Below, one piece after another: positions 9,879-18,845 of a stretch of DNA of 64,000 nt; positions within the stretch are counted from its first letter, which is position 1; each line of letters begins with the position of its first letter. The notes under the pieces were generated by a model. The model saw only the letters and a list, made by a program, of their open reading frames with translations. It had not been told where the DNA came from and searched no databases. Made by a program: the position numbers and the translations under genes. The DNA is taken from contig JAFEAJ010000001.1 in assembly GCA_018266455.1 (NCBI GenBank), positions 1 through 64,000 on the forward strand. Reading direction: 5' to 3'. The stretch comes from Bacteroidota bacterium. GTDB taxonomy: Bacteria; Bacteroidota; Bacteroidia; Chitinophagales; Chitinophagaceae.

Positions 9879-10664
9879 ATGATAAAGAAGACTATAGCCA
9901 TATTGAGCGTTTTCATTACCGTTATCACTGCAAACGCACAGGACAGGAACCTCTATCAAAGAAAATTTTTTATTAGCGGAACGGACACCCTACCCTATCG
10001 GATTTTATACCCATTAAATTATTCCGCTGCAAAAAAATATCCGTTGGTATTTTTTTTACATGGCTCTGCCCAACGGGGAAAAGACAATGACAAACAGCTT
10101 GCCTGGGGCGCAAACCTGTTCCTCGATTCTGCAAACCGAAAAAAATTTCCAGCTATTGCTATTTTCCCTCAGTGCCCGACAACCTCACTATGGGGGGCAA
10201 TCGGTTTTGCTCATTTTGGTGATTCGCTCCGCTATTTTTTTCCGGCGAGCCAAACACCCATCGAACCTATGCAGCTTTTGCTTGGGCTTTGCGATGAGAT
10301 GGCAAAAAACAATTCAGTAGATACCAACAGGGTTTATGTCGGTGGGTTTTCTATGGGTGGATTTGCCACTTTTGAGGTACTTTGGCGAAAGCCCCATTTT
10401 TTTGCAGCAGCTTTTGCTATTTGCGGGGCAGGCAATGCAGATCAGGCACATTTATATGCAGACAAATATCCCATTTGGATTTTTCATGGCGATGCAGACC
10501 GCGTGGTGCCTGTTGCCAATTCAAGGCTCATGTATAAGACATTGAAAGCAGAAGGCGCTGAAGTGAAATATACCGAATACCATGGTGTTGGCCACGATAG
10601 TTATAAAAAGGCGCTTGCAGAACCGGGCTTATTGCCATGGCTGTTTGCACAAAGAAAATCATAG
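9879..10664 (+). CDS. Secreted alpha/beta hydrolase (esterase/PHB depolymerase-like)
   Basis: A 261-residue exported hydrolase. The signal peptide ends near ANAQ (residue 21). The oxyanion-side motif is FFLHGSAQRG, the nucleophile elbow is GFSMG (S158), an acid lies in HGDADRVVP (D205 or D207) and the catalytic histidine is in GVGHDSY (H239). This is the layout of small secreted esterases of the phospholipase/carboxylesterase and PHB-depolymerase-like group. The substrate may be an acyl ester or a carbohydrate ester; the sequence does not decide. A TTG 30 bases upstream lies in frame, but ATG gives a clean signal peptide. The stop overlaps the convergent tgt gene by 6 bases. Confidence 0.8.
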   Translation: MIKKTIAILSVFITVITANAQDRNLYQRKFFISGTDTLPYRILYPLNYSAAKKYPLVFFLHGSAQRGKDNDKQLAWGANLFLDSANRKKFPAIAIFPQCPTTSLWGAIGFAHFGDSLRYFFPASQTPIEPMQLLLGLCDEMAKNNSVDTNRVYVGGFSMGGFATFEVLWRKPHFFAAAFAICGAGNADQAHLYADKYPIWIFHGDADRVVPVANSRLMYKTLKAEGAEVKYTEYHGVGHDSYKKALAEPGLLPWLFAQRKS

Positions 10665-11795
10665 CCTGGTTTTCAATAACTCAACCTGCAGGTTTTTCCA
10701 GGTCAAAAAATCGCCCTGCAAAATATGCTTGCGCGCCTCTGTTGCCAAATGCAGGTAAAATGCAAGGTTGTGAATGCTCGCAATGGTTAATCCGGTTATT
10801 TCTTTGCTTTTCACCAGGTGGCGCAAATATGCTTTGCTATAATAATTACTGGTTTCACAATCAATGCCATCATCAAGCGGGGAAAAATCTTTTTCCCATT
10901 TTTTATTGTCGATATTGATCACGCCTTTTGAAGTAAAGAGCATCGCATTCCTGCCATTCCGCGTGGGCATCACGCAATCGAACATGTCAATGCCCAGGGC
11001 AATGCACTCTAAAATATTCCAGGGCGTGCCCACGCCCATTAAGTAGCGCGGTTTTTCAATTGGAAGATGATCGCAGCATAACCCGCACATTTCGTACATC
11101 AGCTCATCAGGCTCGCCTACGCTCAGCCCGCCAATGGCATTGCCTGACGCATTTTTCGATGACACGAACTGGCACGAATTAACGCGAAGGTTTGGGAATG
11201 CGCTGCCCTGCACAATCGGGAACAAGTTTTGCGCATATCCATACTTGTTATCTGTGCTGTTGAACCTGGCAAAACACCTGTCCAGCCAACGGTGGGTAAG
11301 GTGCATTGATTTTTCAGCATAAGCATATTCGCTCGGGTAAGGCGGGCATTCGTCAAAAGCCATAATGATATCTGCGCCAATTGAGCGTTGTATATCGACC
11401 ACGAATTCCGGGGTGAACAAATGTTTCGATCCATCAATATGCGATTGAAAAGTCACCCCTTCTTCCGAAATTTTTCTTGTTCCCGCCAGCGAAAAAACCT
11501 GGTAACCGCCGCTGTCTGTCAGTATGGGCCTGTCCCAGCCATTGAATTTGTGCAAGCCGCCTGCCTGTTCAATCACCTCAAGCCCCGGCCTCAAATACAA
11601 ATGATAGGTATTGCCAAGAATGATCTGTGAATGAATCGCTTTCAGTTGCTGTTGCGTGAGTGCTTTTACACTGCCGGCTGTGCCTACGGGCATAAATACA
11701 GGAGTGGATATCTCTCCATGATCTGTTGTGATCTTTCCTGCCCTTGCTTTTGATCCCACATCAGTCCCAGATAATTGAAAGTGTAATGCCGGCAT
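10659..11795 (-). CDS. tgt: tRNA-guanine transglycosylase (queuosine)
   Basis: A 378-residue Tgt that exchanges G34 of GUN-anticodon tRNAs for the queuosine precursor base. It shows LTDSGGYQVFS (D94), GIDMFDCVMPTRNGR with the catalytic Asp region at 270-273, and YSKAYLRHL. Odd point: the zinc motif usually read as CxCxxC plus His is degraded to I311-D-C313-E-T-S316, so only one Cys and H342 remain. I recall Bacteroidota Tgt proteins with a weakened zinc site, so this may be normal for the group. The ATG at 11795 matches the family N-terminus (MPALHFQL) better than the codon seven residues upstream. queA, the next queuosine step, lies at 51.5 kb. Confidence 0.93.
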   Translation of the reverse strand: MPALHFQLSGTDVGSKARAGKITTDHGEISTPVFMPVGTAGSVKALTQQQLKAIHSQIILGNTYHLYLRPGLEVIEQAGGLHKFNGWDRPILTDSGGYQVFSLAGTRKISEEGVTFQSHIDGSKHLFTPEFVVDIQRSIGADIIMAFDECPPYPSEYAYAEKSMHLTHRWLDRCFARFNSTDNKYGYAQNLFPIVQGSAFPNLRVNSCQFVSSKNASGNAIGGLSVGEPDELMYEMCGLCCDHLPIEKPRYLMGVGTPWNILECIALGIDMFDCVMPTRNGRNAMLFTSKGVINIDNKKWEKDFSPLDDGIDCETSNYYSKAYLRHLVKSKEITGLTIASIHNLAFYLHLATEARKHILQGDFLTWKNLQVELLKTRL

Positions 11796-12091
11796 AATAA
11801 AAAATAAAAGACGCAAGGTACAAAAGGCTACAAAAAAACAGCAATAAGGCCAATGGGAGGCTGGTATAGTTTACGCCAACCCCCGCTCATCGTTAAAAAC
11901 TGTTTAACACTATAGCGATAATGAGCAAATACAAAGGCAACCTGGAAGTTTAAATTGGATCCATAAAGTTTTAAACAGCAGGCCTGCCAGGTGCCATTAA
12001 TAATCTTTTTTAAACAGCATCATCGTATTTCTTCCGTTCTGCTTAATTTCGCATACCGGTTACAGCCCCCTAATGCTAAACCTGTCGGCTT

Positions 12092-13225
12092 ATGGAGAAA
12101 TTTTACTCGGGGATCTTATTGCATGAAATAGTGTTTATTGCATTTTGCTTTGTTGCCCTTATCCAGTTATTTTACTACCTCAGGTTTTTCAGGCTGCTCG
12201 CCTTTTACAAACCTGCCAAAAAAGAAAAATCACAGCAGCACCCGGTAAGCGTTATTATTTGTGCAAGGGATGACGCGGGCAAATTAGCGGTCAACCTGCC
12301 CGGTGCTCTTGTCCAAAATTATCCTTCAACTTTTGAAGTGCTTGTGGTGAACCACAACAGCCAGGACGACACCCGTTTTCTTTTAGATGAGTTCAAAAAA
12401 AGTTATAAAGGGCTTCATATAGTCAATCTTGAGCACGAGGCAATTGGCATTCCAGGAAAAAAATATCCTTTGTCGATGGGGATCAAAGAAGCCAAGCATG
12501 AAATTGTTCTGCTAACGGATGCAGATTGTGTTCCTGCCAGCGAATTTTGGATCGAAAAAATGCAGGGCGGTTATGATGACGGCATAAAGATTGTGCTGGG
12601 CTATGGCGCCTATCACAAAAAACCCGGGGCGCTGAACAAGATGATCAGGTTCGAAACCTTTCATTCTGCATTGCAATATCTTTCTTTTGCGCTGGGCAAG
12701 ATGCCCTATATGGGTGTAGGCCGCAACCTTTCTTACAAAAAAGAATTGTTCTTCAACAACAAAGGCTTTTCTTCCATCAACCATTTACCGGGTGGCGATG
12801 ATGACCTATTTATTAATATGGTAGCCGACAACGAGAATACCAATGTGGTGATCGATCCGGGATCCTTCACTTTGTCCGAACCAAAAAGGTCGTTTAGCGA
12901 CTGGGTATATCAAAAAAACAGGCATTACACCACCAGCAAATTTTATAAGCCGAAAACAAAATGGTTAGTTGGCGCATATACCATTTCTCACTTTTTGTTC
13001 TATCCGTTATTTATTGCAAGCCTGGTATTATTTAGCTGGCAGTTTTCTTTAGCCATATTTATTTTGCGATTGGGTTTGCAGGCGCTTATTTTTTATAAAG
13101 CCATGGACAGGCTGAATGAAAAAGACCTGTTTGCATGGTGGTGGCTGCTGGATATCTGGATGTTTTTTTATTACCTCATTTTTTTGCCTTCATTATGGAG
13201 AAAGCCCCGCAAGAACTGGCGCTGA
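12092..13225 (+). CDS. Membrane-bound family 2 glycosyltransferase
   Basis: A 377-residue GT2 enzyme. One N-terminal membrane segment (about 10-35) precedes a GT-A domain starting PVSVIICARDDAG, with the nucleotide-sugar/metal motif TDADCVP and the acidic motif GGDDDLF. Two C-terminal membrane segments (about 290-340 and 350-370) follow. It probably transfers a sugar to a lipid carrier or growing surface glycan at the cytoplasmic face; donor and acceptor are unknown. A weak -7-like TAATTTCG lies about 48 bases upstream. The 3' end overlaps rsmG by 31 bases, implying translational coupling. Confidence 0.85.
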   Translation: MEKFYSGILLHEIVFIAFCFVALIQLFYYLRFFRLLAFYKPAKKEKSQQHPVSVIICARDDAGKLAVNLPGALVQNYPSTFEVLVVNHNSQDDTRFLLDEFKKSYKGLHIVNLEHEAIGIPGKKYPLSMGIKEAKHEIVLLTDADCVPASEFWIEKMQGGYDDGIKIVLGYGAYHKKPGALNKMIRFETFHSALQYLSFALGKMPYMGVGRNLSYKKELFFNNKGFSSINHLPGGDDDLFINMVADNENTNVVIDPGSFTLSEPKRSFSDWVYQKNRHYTTSKFYKPKTKWLVGAYTISHFLFYPLFIASLVLFSWQFSLAIFILRLGLQALIFYKAMDRLNEKDLFAWWWLLDIWMFFYYLIFLPSLWRKPRKNWR

Positions 13226-13860
13226 TCACAAAATATTTTTCTGATTTTACACAGGCCCAGCTTCAACAGTTTTCCGCACTTTATGCATTGTACCTGGAAT
13301 GGAATGAAAAAATAAATGTGGTTTCCAGGAAGGATATAGCCAGCCTTTATGAGAAACATGTCCTTCACTCCCTCAGCATTGCAGCCGTTTTCGATTTTGA
13401 AAAAGGGATGAACGTAATTGATATCGGCACTGGCGGAGGATTTCCGGGGCTTCCCCTTGCTATTTTTTTCCCCGGAACACATTTTCATTTGGTGGACAGT
13501 ATTGGGAAAAAATTAAAGGTGGTAACCGAAATTGCTTCGGAGATCGGATTGAAGAACCTTAGCACAGAACATATCCGCGCCGAGGAAATCAAAACCAAAA
13601 AATTTGATGTGGCGGTATCCCGTGCAGTAGCCCCGTTAAAAGATTTATGGAAATGGGCAAAGCCATTGCTCAAAAAGGCAGGAAACCCAAAACAACTGCC
13701 CGAAGAACAAATTGTGCCTAATGGCCTGATATGCCTTAAAGGAGGCGATTTGGCATTAGAGGTCGCTGAAAGCCATTGCAGGCCAAGGATGATAGAAATT
13801 TCAGCAATCTTTTCTGAAGAATATTTCCGCGAGAAATTCCTGCTTTACGTATCTCTTTAA
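13195..13860 (+). CDS. rsmG: 16S rRNA (guanine527-N7)-methyltransferase
   Basis: A 221-residue RsmG (GidB) that methylates N7 of G527 of 16S rRNA, the modification whose loss can give low-level streptomycin resistance. The SAM-binding motif VIDIGTGGGFPGLPLAI and the later VSRAVAPLKDLWKW are characteristic. ATG 13195 (MEKAPQELAL) is chosen over an in-frame start 60 bases upstream, which would prepend sequence lying deep in the glycosyltransferase gene. It overlaps the preceding glycosyltransferase by 31 bases. Confidence 0.92.
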   Translation: MEKAPQELALITKYFSDFTQAQLQQFSALYALYLEWNEKINVVSRKDIASLYEKHVLHSLSIAAVFDFEKGMNVIDIGTGGGFPGLPLAIFFPGTHFHLVDSIGKKLKVVTEIASEIGLKNLSTEHIRAEEIKTKKFDVAVSRAVAPLKDLWKWAKPLLKKAGNPKQLPEEQIVPNGLICLKGGDLALEVAESHCRPRMIEISAIFSEEYFREKFLLYVSL

Positions 13861-14259
13861 TACAATTAAATCATAGCTCAAAATCAATAAAGTTTCTACA
13901 AAGAACGCAACAGGTTTTTAGGCTCTTTAAAAAAACCTATATCTATAATCAGCAAAACGAAGGCACCTGAAGGTTTTAATAACGATTATATGGTTTTTTA
14001 ATAGTCAGGCCCAACGATCTGATACCTTTAATAGCCATTTTAAACAGCTTATAAAAATATCCCCCAAAAGGGGTATTGTTCATATTCTTTCGTCCCTCTA
14101 ATTTTGAATCGAGGTTGTAAAATCAAGTACTTCAATCATGAACTTTATCAGCCTTTTTACGGGGGCAATGCAATCCTTTTACTTATCCTATATATTTCCA
14201 AAAAAACAAAAAAGCCATCTCTTCAGGAGATGGCTTTTTGTAAAAAAAATTTGATCCGA
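13861..14259. other. Intergenic region between rsmG and an M1 gene
   Basis: These 399 bases lie between convergent genes. A weak CCCC/GGGG hairpin lies near 14056-14076. A strong terminator serving the minus-strand M1 gene is at its right side. TACCTTTA near 14024 resembles a plus-strand -7 box, but only a 38-codon reading frame that runs into the terminator follows, so I do not call a gene. Confidence 0.45.
14209..14239 (-). terminator. Intrinsic terminator, effectively bidirectional
   Basis: A 13-bp stem (AAAAAGCCATCTC / GAGATGGCTTTTT) with a 5-base loop is flanked by A-runs and T-runs, so it can act on both strands. It lies 20 bases past the stop of the minus-strand M1 peptidase gene and can also stop transcription coming from rsmG. 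Confidence 0.85.
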
Positions 14260-16188
14260 TCACCATTTCAACAGGATCTTATTATTCTTTCGGTCAATGT
14301 CAGCCATTCTTTGGGAAGGGTCAATTTCAATTCCTGTTATATCCGTTAAGCGATGGCTCAGCTCGAAGATATAAATGGGGCTTGTCCATTTCCATGGCTC
14401 AAAATCCTTACGGGGGATAGATTCATCCTCAATCGGCTTTGATCCAAACATAAAATATTGCGGGATGTAGGCCATTTCTTTACTGCCATCTTTATATTGG
14501 ATCAGAACATCTATGGGCATGGGCATTTTGCCAATTGCTTTTAATCTGATTTCCGTCTTGCCATTATCTTCCCACAAACTGTCAATACCGTAGTCGATCG
14601 TTTTTGTGGTGCTCACCCAGTACTCTTTATACCAGTCCAGCTTCATGCCGCTTGCTTTTTCAGCAATGCGCATAAAGTCATCGGCATTGGGGTGCCTGAA
14701 CCTCCACTCACGATAATATTCAAGCAAAATTTTGTCCCGCACCTCGTCGCTGACAATATACCCCAGTTGCTCCAGGAACATCGCCCCTTTTGAATAAGAC
14801 GCAAGGCTATATGCAAAATTGGTATTGAAATGATCGGCATGGGTAGTCAGCGGCTCTTCAAGGCCACTTTTAACCAGGTAGAAATAACTGTTATACGAAT
14901 CTGCTTCGTGCAAGGGCAATTGCTGTTCGCGCCTTTCTACAAATTCGCGCAGGCCTTTATTATCAGGGTGCTGCTGAAGCTGATAATTGTAATAATAATC
15001 TGACACTAGCCCCTCGGCATAGGTAGTAAACCCTTCATCCATCCATGCATACATTGATTCGTTTGTGCCAAGCATGCCCTGGTACCAGCTATGCATCCAT
15101 TCATGAAAAGCAGTGCCAAGACTCGGCCCCGCAATCAAAGTACTCATTGGGTATTCCATGCCGCCATCACCGCCATGCACAAACGAATACTGCCTGTATG
15201 GGTATTTCCCAAAGTGTTTTTCCATAAAGGGCAACACAATCACTGCCGCATCTGCAAGCGTGCTCCATAAAGTGTCTTGCCCGGGGTCGTTGTCTTTATT
15301 TTTATACAGCACATTAATAGCTGGCCCATTGGGAACATACCGCACAAGGTGCTTGTACTGCGGATCGGCTGCCCACATAAAATCGTGTACATTCGGTGCA
15401 ACAAAATGCCATTTTAGCAAGTCGCCCGCGGGCCGCACAACCTTAGCTCCCTTTGCCTCATATCCATAACCTACCTGGTTGGCGTTTTCCAGGTAGCCTG
15501 TTCCACCAAGGATATAACTTTTATTGATAGAAATAGTTACATCATAATCGCCCCACACACCATAAAACTCCCTGGCCACGTAAGGCGTAGGGTGCCATCC
15601 TTCATTATCGTATTCGCACATTTTCGGGTACCACTGGCTCATGGAGTAACGAACGCCTGTTAGCGGGTTATCCCTTCCGCTCCTGCGGACCTGCAAAGGC
15701 ACCTGGGCTTCAAACTCCAGATCGAAAACCACCATTGTTTTCGGAAGTATCGGCTTCTTCAAATCCACTACAAGTATCGTTTCTTCTTCTTTAAAAAGCT
15801 GCGGCACCCCGTTCATTTTTAATGAAAGCACATGGTTATAGCCAATCTCATCGGGCTTTAAATGCAATATCCTATCCATGACGCGGCTGTCCCAGTCCGG
15901 TTGTCCCTGGCCATGCCTGCCTATCAAAACTTTGCCAAGTTCGCGGCTTCGGGCATCCATCATGCTGTTCGGCTGGAATGCATTCCAATACAAATGGTAA
16001 AAAACACGGTGAAGGGTATCTGGCGAATTATTGAAATATTCCAGTTTTTGTTTACCGGTGAATTGGTTGGCATTCACATCCATTTTTATATCCATCACAT
16101 ATTTAACACGCTGCTGCCATCGATCGGGCTGCGAAAAGGTGGGCTGATAATAAACAACAATCAAAAAAAGGCATAAAAATTTTTTCAT
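14260..16188 (-). CDS. M1 family metallopeptidase, exported (second paralogue)
   Basis: A 642-residue exported M1-like peptidase with a signal peptide ending TFSQ at residue 20. The zinc site is H362-E-W-M-H366 with E385 18 residues on (WMDEGF). The substrate motif GGMEYP is at 342-347. It shares the layout of the M1 protein at 7.9 kb but is clearly diverged, with a different zinc helix (HEWMHSWYQ versus HEFGHTWFP), so the two are probably not functionally redundant. It is monocistronic, with its own terminator. Confidence 0.9.
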   Translation of the reverse strand: MKKFLCLFLIVVYYQPTFSQPDRWQQRVKYVMDIKMDVNANQFTGKQKLEYFNNSPDTLHRVFYHLYWNAFQPNSMMDARSRELGKVLIGRHGQGQPDWDSRVMDRILHLKPDEIGYNHVLSLKMNGVPQLFKEEETILVVDLKKPILPKTMVVFDLEFEAQVPLQVRRSGRDNPLTGVRYSMSQWYPKMCEYDNEGWHPTPYVAREFYGVWGDYDVTISINKSYILGGTGYLENANQVGYGYEAKGAKVVRPAGDLLKWHFVAPNVHDFMWAADPQYKHLVRYVPNGPAINVLYKNKDNDPGQDTLWSTLADAAVIVLPFMEKHFGKYPYRQYSFVHGGDGGMEYPMSTLIAGPSLGTAFHEWMHSWYQGMLGTNESMYAWMDEGFTTYAEGLVSDYYYNYQLQQHPDNKGLREFVERREQQLPLHEADSYNSYFYLVKSGLEEPLTTHADHFNTNFAYSLASYSKGAMFLEQLGYIVSDEVRDKILLEYYREWRFRHPNADDFMRIAEKASGMKLDWYKEYWVSTTKTIDYGIDSLWEDNGKTEIRLKAIGKMPMPIDVLIQYKDGSKEMAYIPQYFMFGSKPIEDESIPRKDFEPWKWTSPIYIFELSHRLTDITGIEIDPSQRMADIDRKNNKILLKW

Positions 16189-16313
16189 CCGTTTTGAATT
16201 GATTTTAGTGTTCCAAAAAAAATCGGGTATGTAGTTAAACGAAGTACGGCTTATAAAACCAGGTGGTAAATTTCGATAAATACCATTGATCAGTAAAAGA
16301 AATTTTAGGAGCG

Positions 16314-16769
16314 CTACTTAAAAGTAATGTTATCTTTCAGCAATTGGCCTTCGCTGGTGAACAACAGGTTCTTTTTTTGGATATCATTCTTTGCTATGTG
16401 GATCCGGTATTGAATAACCTCATCGGGCAATTCAACCTCATAAATATTTTTCTTTCCCCAATCGGCATACTTGCTCTTATCAAAACCATCTTGCACATCT
16501 CCAGGCAGATCAGCCTCGGTAATTTCTTTTTCGGTGCTTTTCCATTGCCCTTTATCGTCAAACCGTGCTTCATACTTCTGGTTGTCCATGTCAAAGCTGG
16601 CGGCAAACACAGTAAGCTTGTCTTTCCAGGAGATATGATCTGCGCCTGGATATTTTTCTCTCAATGCCTGTGTGGCTTCAGCCGGGATTTTCCTGAGCTG
16701 CGCTAAAGAAGGCAATGAAGCAAGAAGGGCCATAAACAGAACAAAAAAAACAGGGATATACTTTTTCAT
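16314..16769 (-). CDS. Exported PepSY-like (DUF2874-type) small protein
   Basis: A 151-residue protein with a clear signal peptide (MKKYIPVFFVLFMALLASLPSLAQ). The mature part has the two-half pattern of PepSY-like/DUF2874 proteins: an EATQALREKYPGAD opening, a strand pair with YEARFDDKGQWKSTEKEI, then YADWGKKNIYEVELPDEVIQYRI. Such proteins are thought to bind or inhibit periplasmic enzymes; nothing here shows a partner. The ATG at 16769 is preferred over an in-frame TTG 111 bases upstream because it begins the signal peptide. It lies downstream of rsmI on the same strand. Confidence 0.75.
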   Translation of the reverse strand: MKKYIPVFFVLFMALLASLPSLAQLRKIPAEATQALREKYPGADHISWKDKLTVFAASFDMDNQKYEARFDDKGQWKSTEKEITEADLPGDVQDGFDKSKYADWGKKNIYEVELPDEVIQYRIHIAKNDIQKKNLLFTSEGQLLKDNITFK

Positions 16770-16880
16770 AAAATGCTTTGGGTTCGAAAACACAAAACTC
16801 GCCTCTTTATTATGCTGATATTGTTTAAGAAAAGCTAAAAGTTCCAATGTTGCAGCAGGTTGCCCGGATTTGATGAACAA

Positions 16881-17546
16881 TCAATCTTTTCCTTTCAGCA
16901 CAATCACGATTTCGCCCTTCGCTCCTTTTTCTTTATAATGATGCAACACCTCTTCCAAACTGCCCCGCCTGTTTTCTTCAAAAACTTTGGTTAGTTCCCG
17001 GCTTACGCAACACTGCCTGGAAGCGCCAAAATAAACAACGAGTTCTTCTAAAGTTTTTACCAGCCGCAATGGAGATTCATATATAACAATTGTTCTTTCT
17101 TCGCCAGCCAGTTTCGTTAACAATGTTTGCCTTCCTTTTTTTAGGGGCAAAAAACCCTCGAACACAAACCGGTTAGTTGGCAATCCGCTGTTTATGAGTG
17201 CCGGCACAAATGCAGTGGCCCCTGGCAGGCATTCCACTTGTATGCCCACTTTAATGCATTCCCTCACCAGTAAAAAAGCAGGATCTGAAATGCCCGGTGT
17301 GCCTGCATCTGTGAGCAATGCCATTTTTTTTCCGTTCAGCAACTGGTTGGTTAAATGATGCAGTACTTTATGCTCATTGTGCTGATGGTAAGGAGAAAGA
17401 GGCTTAATAATTTGATAATGGTTCAGCAGTTTAATCGTAGTCCTTGTGTCTTCCGCCAGGATAAGGTCTACCTGTTTTAAAATTTCAATAGCACGAAAAG
17501 TAATGTCGCGGAGGTTGCCAATGGGAGAAGGGATAATGTAGATCAT
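16881..17546 (-). CDS. rsmI: 16S rRNA (cytidine1402-2'-O)-methyltransferase
   Basis: A 221-residue RsmI of the tetrapyrrole-methylase fold, which 2'-O-methylates C1402 of 16S rRNA. The N-terminus MIYIIPSPIGNLRDIT, the AEDTRTTIKLL motif, LLTDAGTPGISDPAF and CLPGATAFVPAL are the family hallmarks. It is shorter than the roughly 286-residue E. coli protein because it lacks the C-terminal extension. The stop is followed about 110 bases later by the PepSY-like gene on the same strand. Confidence 0.93.
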   Translation of the reverse strand: MIYIIPSPIGNLRDITFRAIEILKQVDLILAEDTRTTIKLLNHYQIIKPLSPYHQHNEHKVLHHLTNQLLNGKKMALLTDAGTPGISDPAFLLVRECIKVGIQVECLPGATAFVPALINSGLPTNRFVFEGFLPLKKGRQTLLTKLAGEERTIVIYESPLRLVKTLEELVVYFGASRQCCVSRELTKVFEENRRGSLEEVLHHYKEKGAKGEIVIVLKGKD

Positions 17547-17741
17547 TTGGAGGGCAGAAATTGGTGGGTTGAAAAGTGGGTTTGCTCAGGCCTCAAAAGC
17601 CAAAAGGCGCCGAAAGCATAGCAAATCATTAAAAATCGGCCATTGTTTTTTCGAGTGATTTTGTACGAACTGCACTTTTGAGGCAGCTTTCCGCTAAAGG
17701 CTATAAGCCTTATCTGCCAAGGGGCTTTTCAACCCGTTAGC

Positions 17742-17987
17742 TTAATTAACAGACACTTCAAAATATTCCATCACAGGATTTGCCAACAATTTCCTGCCTG
17801 CGTCTTCAGCTATTTTTTTTGCATCTTCAGCAGTTGCCGCATCAATCTGCAGGCAGATGTTCTTCCCCACCCTCACGTCAGCAACATTTTTTATTTCCAG
17901 GTTCTCCAGCCCGCCCATTACAGCTTTTCCCTGTGGGTCAAGCAATTCTTTCAAGGGCATCACTTTAACGTCAACCGAAAAAATCAT
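17742..17987 (-). CDS. purS: Phosphoribosylformylglycinamidine synthase subunit PurS
   Basis: An 81-residue PurS, the small dimeric subunit that bridges PurQ and small-type PurL in the FGAM synthase complex of purine biosynthesis. It contains VMPLKELLDPQGKAV, NVADVRVGKNI and the C-terminal AEDAGRKLLANPVMEYF. Its ATG overlaps the pssA stop codon in an ATGA junction, so it is translationally coupled to pssA. purQ and purL are not in the window. Confidence 0.9.
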   Translation of the reverse strand: MIFSVDVKVMPLKELLDPQGKAVMGGLENLEIKNVADVRVGKNICLQIDAATAEDAKKIAEDAGRKLLANPVMEYFEVSVN

Positions 17988-18748
17988 GTGGTTTTATTTT
18001 TAAAAATCAAAGATATGATAATGTAAAAAATGAAAACGACCGGAACAGCCAGCCATTTAAAAAAAACAGCGGCTACAATTGTTATTGCCAAAAGAATAAT
18101 TTTGGGCAAGTTGCTGTTCACAGAAAAATCTGTAAACTTTAAGGCCAGCAGGGGAATGTTGCAAACCATCAGGTAGCTAACCCCTAAAATAATTGCATAC
18201 AAAAACCATTTGTTCATCAACAGCAACAAAACCGTATCAGCAGCAGTGTGCCAATAAATCAATGGCATGGAAGCGATGAGCAAGCCTGCGGCAGGCGAAG
18301 GCATGCCTTTAAAAGCATATTGCTGCGAACTGTCAATATTAAATTTCGCAAGCCTGTAAGCAGCGGCACACGGAAATATAAATGCCGGGGCCAGCCAAAT
18401 CCATGAAGCTTCTACCCCATTGTGCTGCTGCATAAAGCTCATCCGGAGGAACTGGTACAAAATCATTCCCGGTGCAACGCCAAAGCTCACCACATCTGCT
18501 AAAGAATCCAGTTGCTTGCCCTTGTCGGAGGTGGCTTTGAACAACCTTGCCACAAACCCATCCAGGAAATCGACCAGGGCAGCAAGGGCAATAAATAATG
18601 ATGACATCCATATTTGCTCGGGCATGCTCACAAACTGAGCACCATCTGCGCCATACATTATGGAAATGCCATTCTGCAAAGTGAAAACAATTGCTATACA
18701 GCCAAAAAAAAGATTGAGCAGTGTGAACAGGTTAGGTAGTTGTTTCAT
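17984..18748 (-). CDS. pssA: CDP-diacylglycerol-serine O-phosphatidyltransferase
   Basis: A membrane enzyme of 254 residues that makes phosphatidylserine from CDP-diacylglycerol and serine, the precursor of phosphatidylethanolamine. The CDP-alcohol phosphatidyltransferase motif DG-x2-AR-x8-G-x3-D-x3-D is seen as DGFVARLFKATSDKGKQLDS then LAD. About seven hydrophobic segments are visible. The start at 18748 (MKQLPNLFTLLN) fits the family; an in-frame codon nine residues upstream is possible. It overlaps purS by 4 bases. Confidence 0.92.
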   Translation of the reverse strand: MKQLPNLFTLLNLFFGCIAIVFTLQNGISIMYGADGAQFVSMPEQIWMSSLFIALAALVDFLDGFVARLFKATSDKGKQLDSLADVVSFGVAPGMILYQFLRMSFMQQHNGVEASWIWLAPAFIFPCAAAYRLAKFNIDSSQQYAFKGMPSPAAGLLIASMPLIYWHTAADTVLLLLMNKWFLYAIILGVSYLMVCNIPLLALKFTDFSVNSNLPKIILLAITIVAAVFFKWLAVPVVFIFYIIISLIFKNKTT

Positions 18749-18845
18749 TCGGTTTTCAATTCGATAAAAATGCAAATAGGCAGATCAGGAAATGAAAGTA
18801 CGCTATTTTCAATTGTACATTTGCATCGCCTGCATAGCCTGCAAA

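Noticed and set aside
14138..14254. A 38-codon plus-strand frame after rsmG
   Set aside because: It runs through a strong bidirectional terminator, so it is probably not a gene despite a -7-like box upstream.
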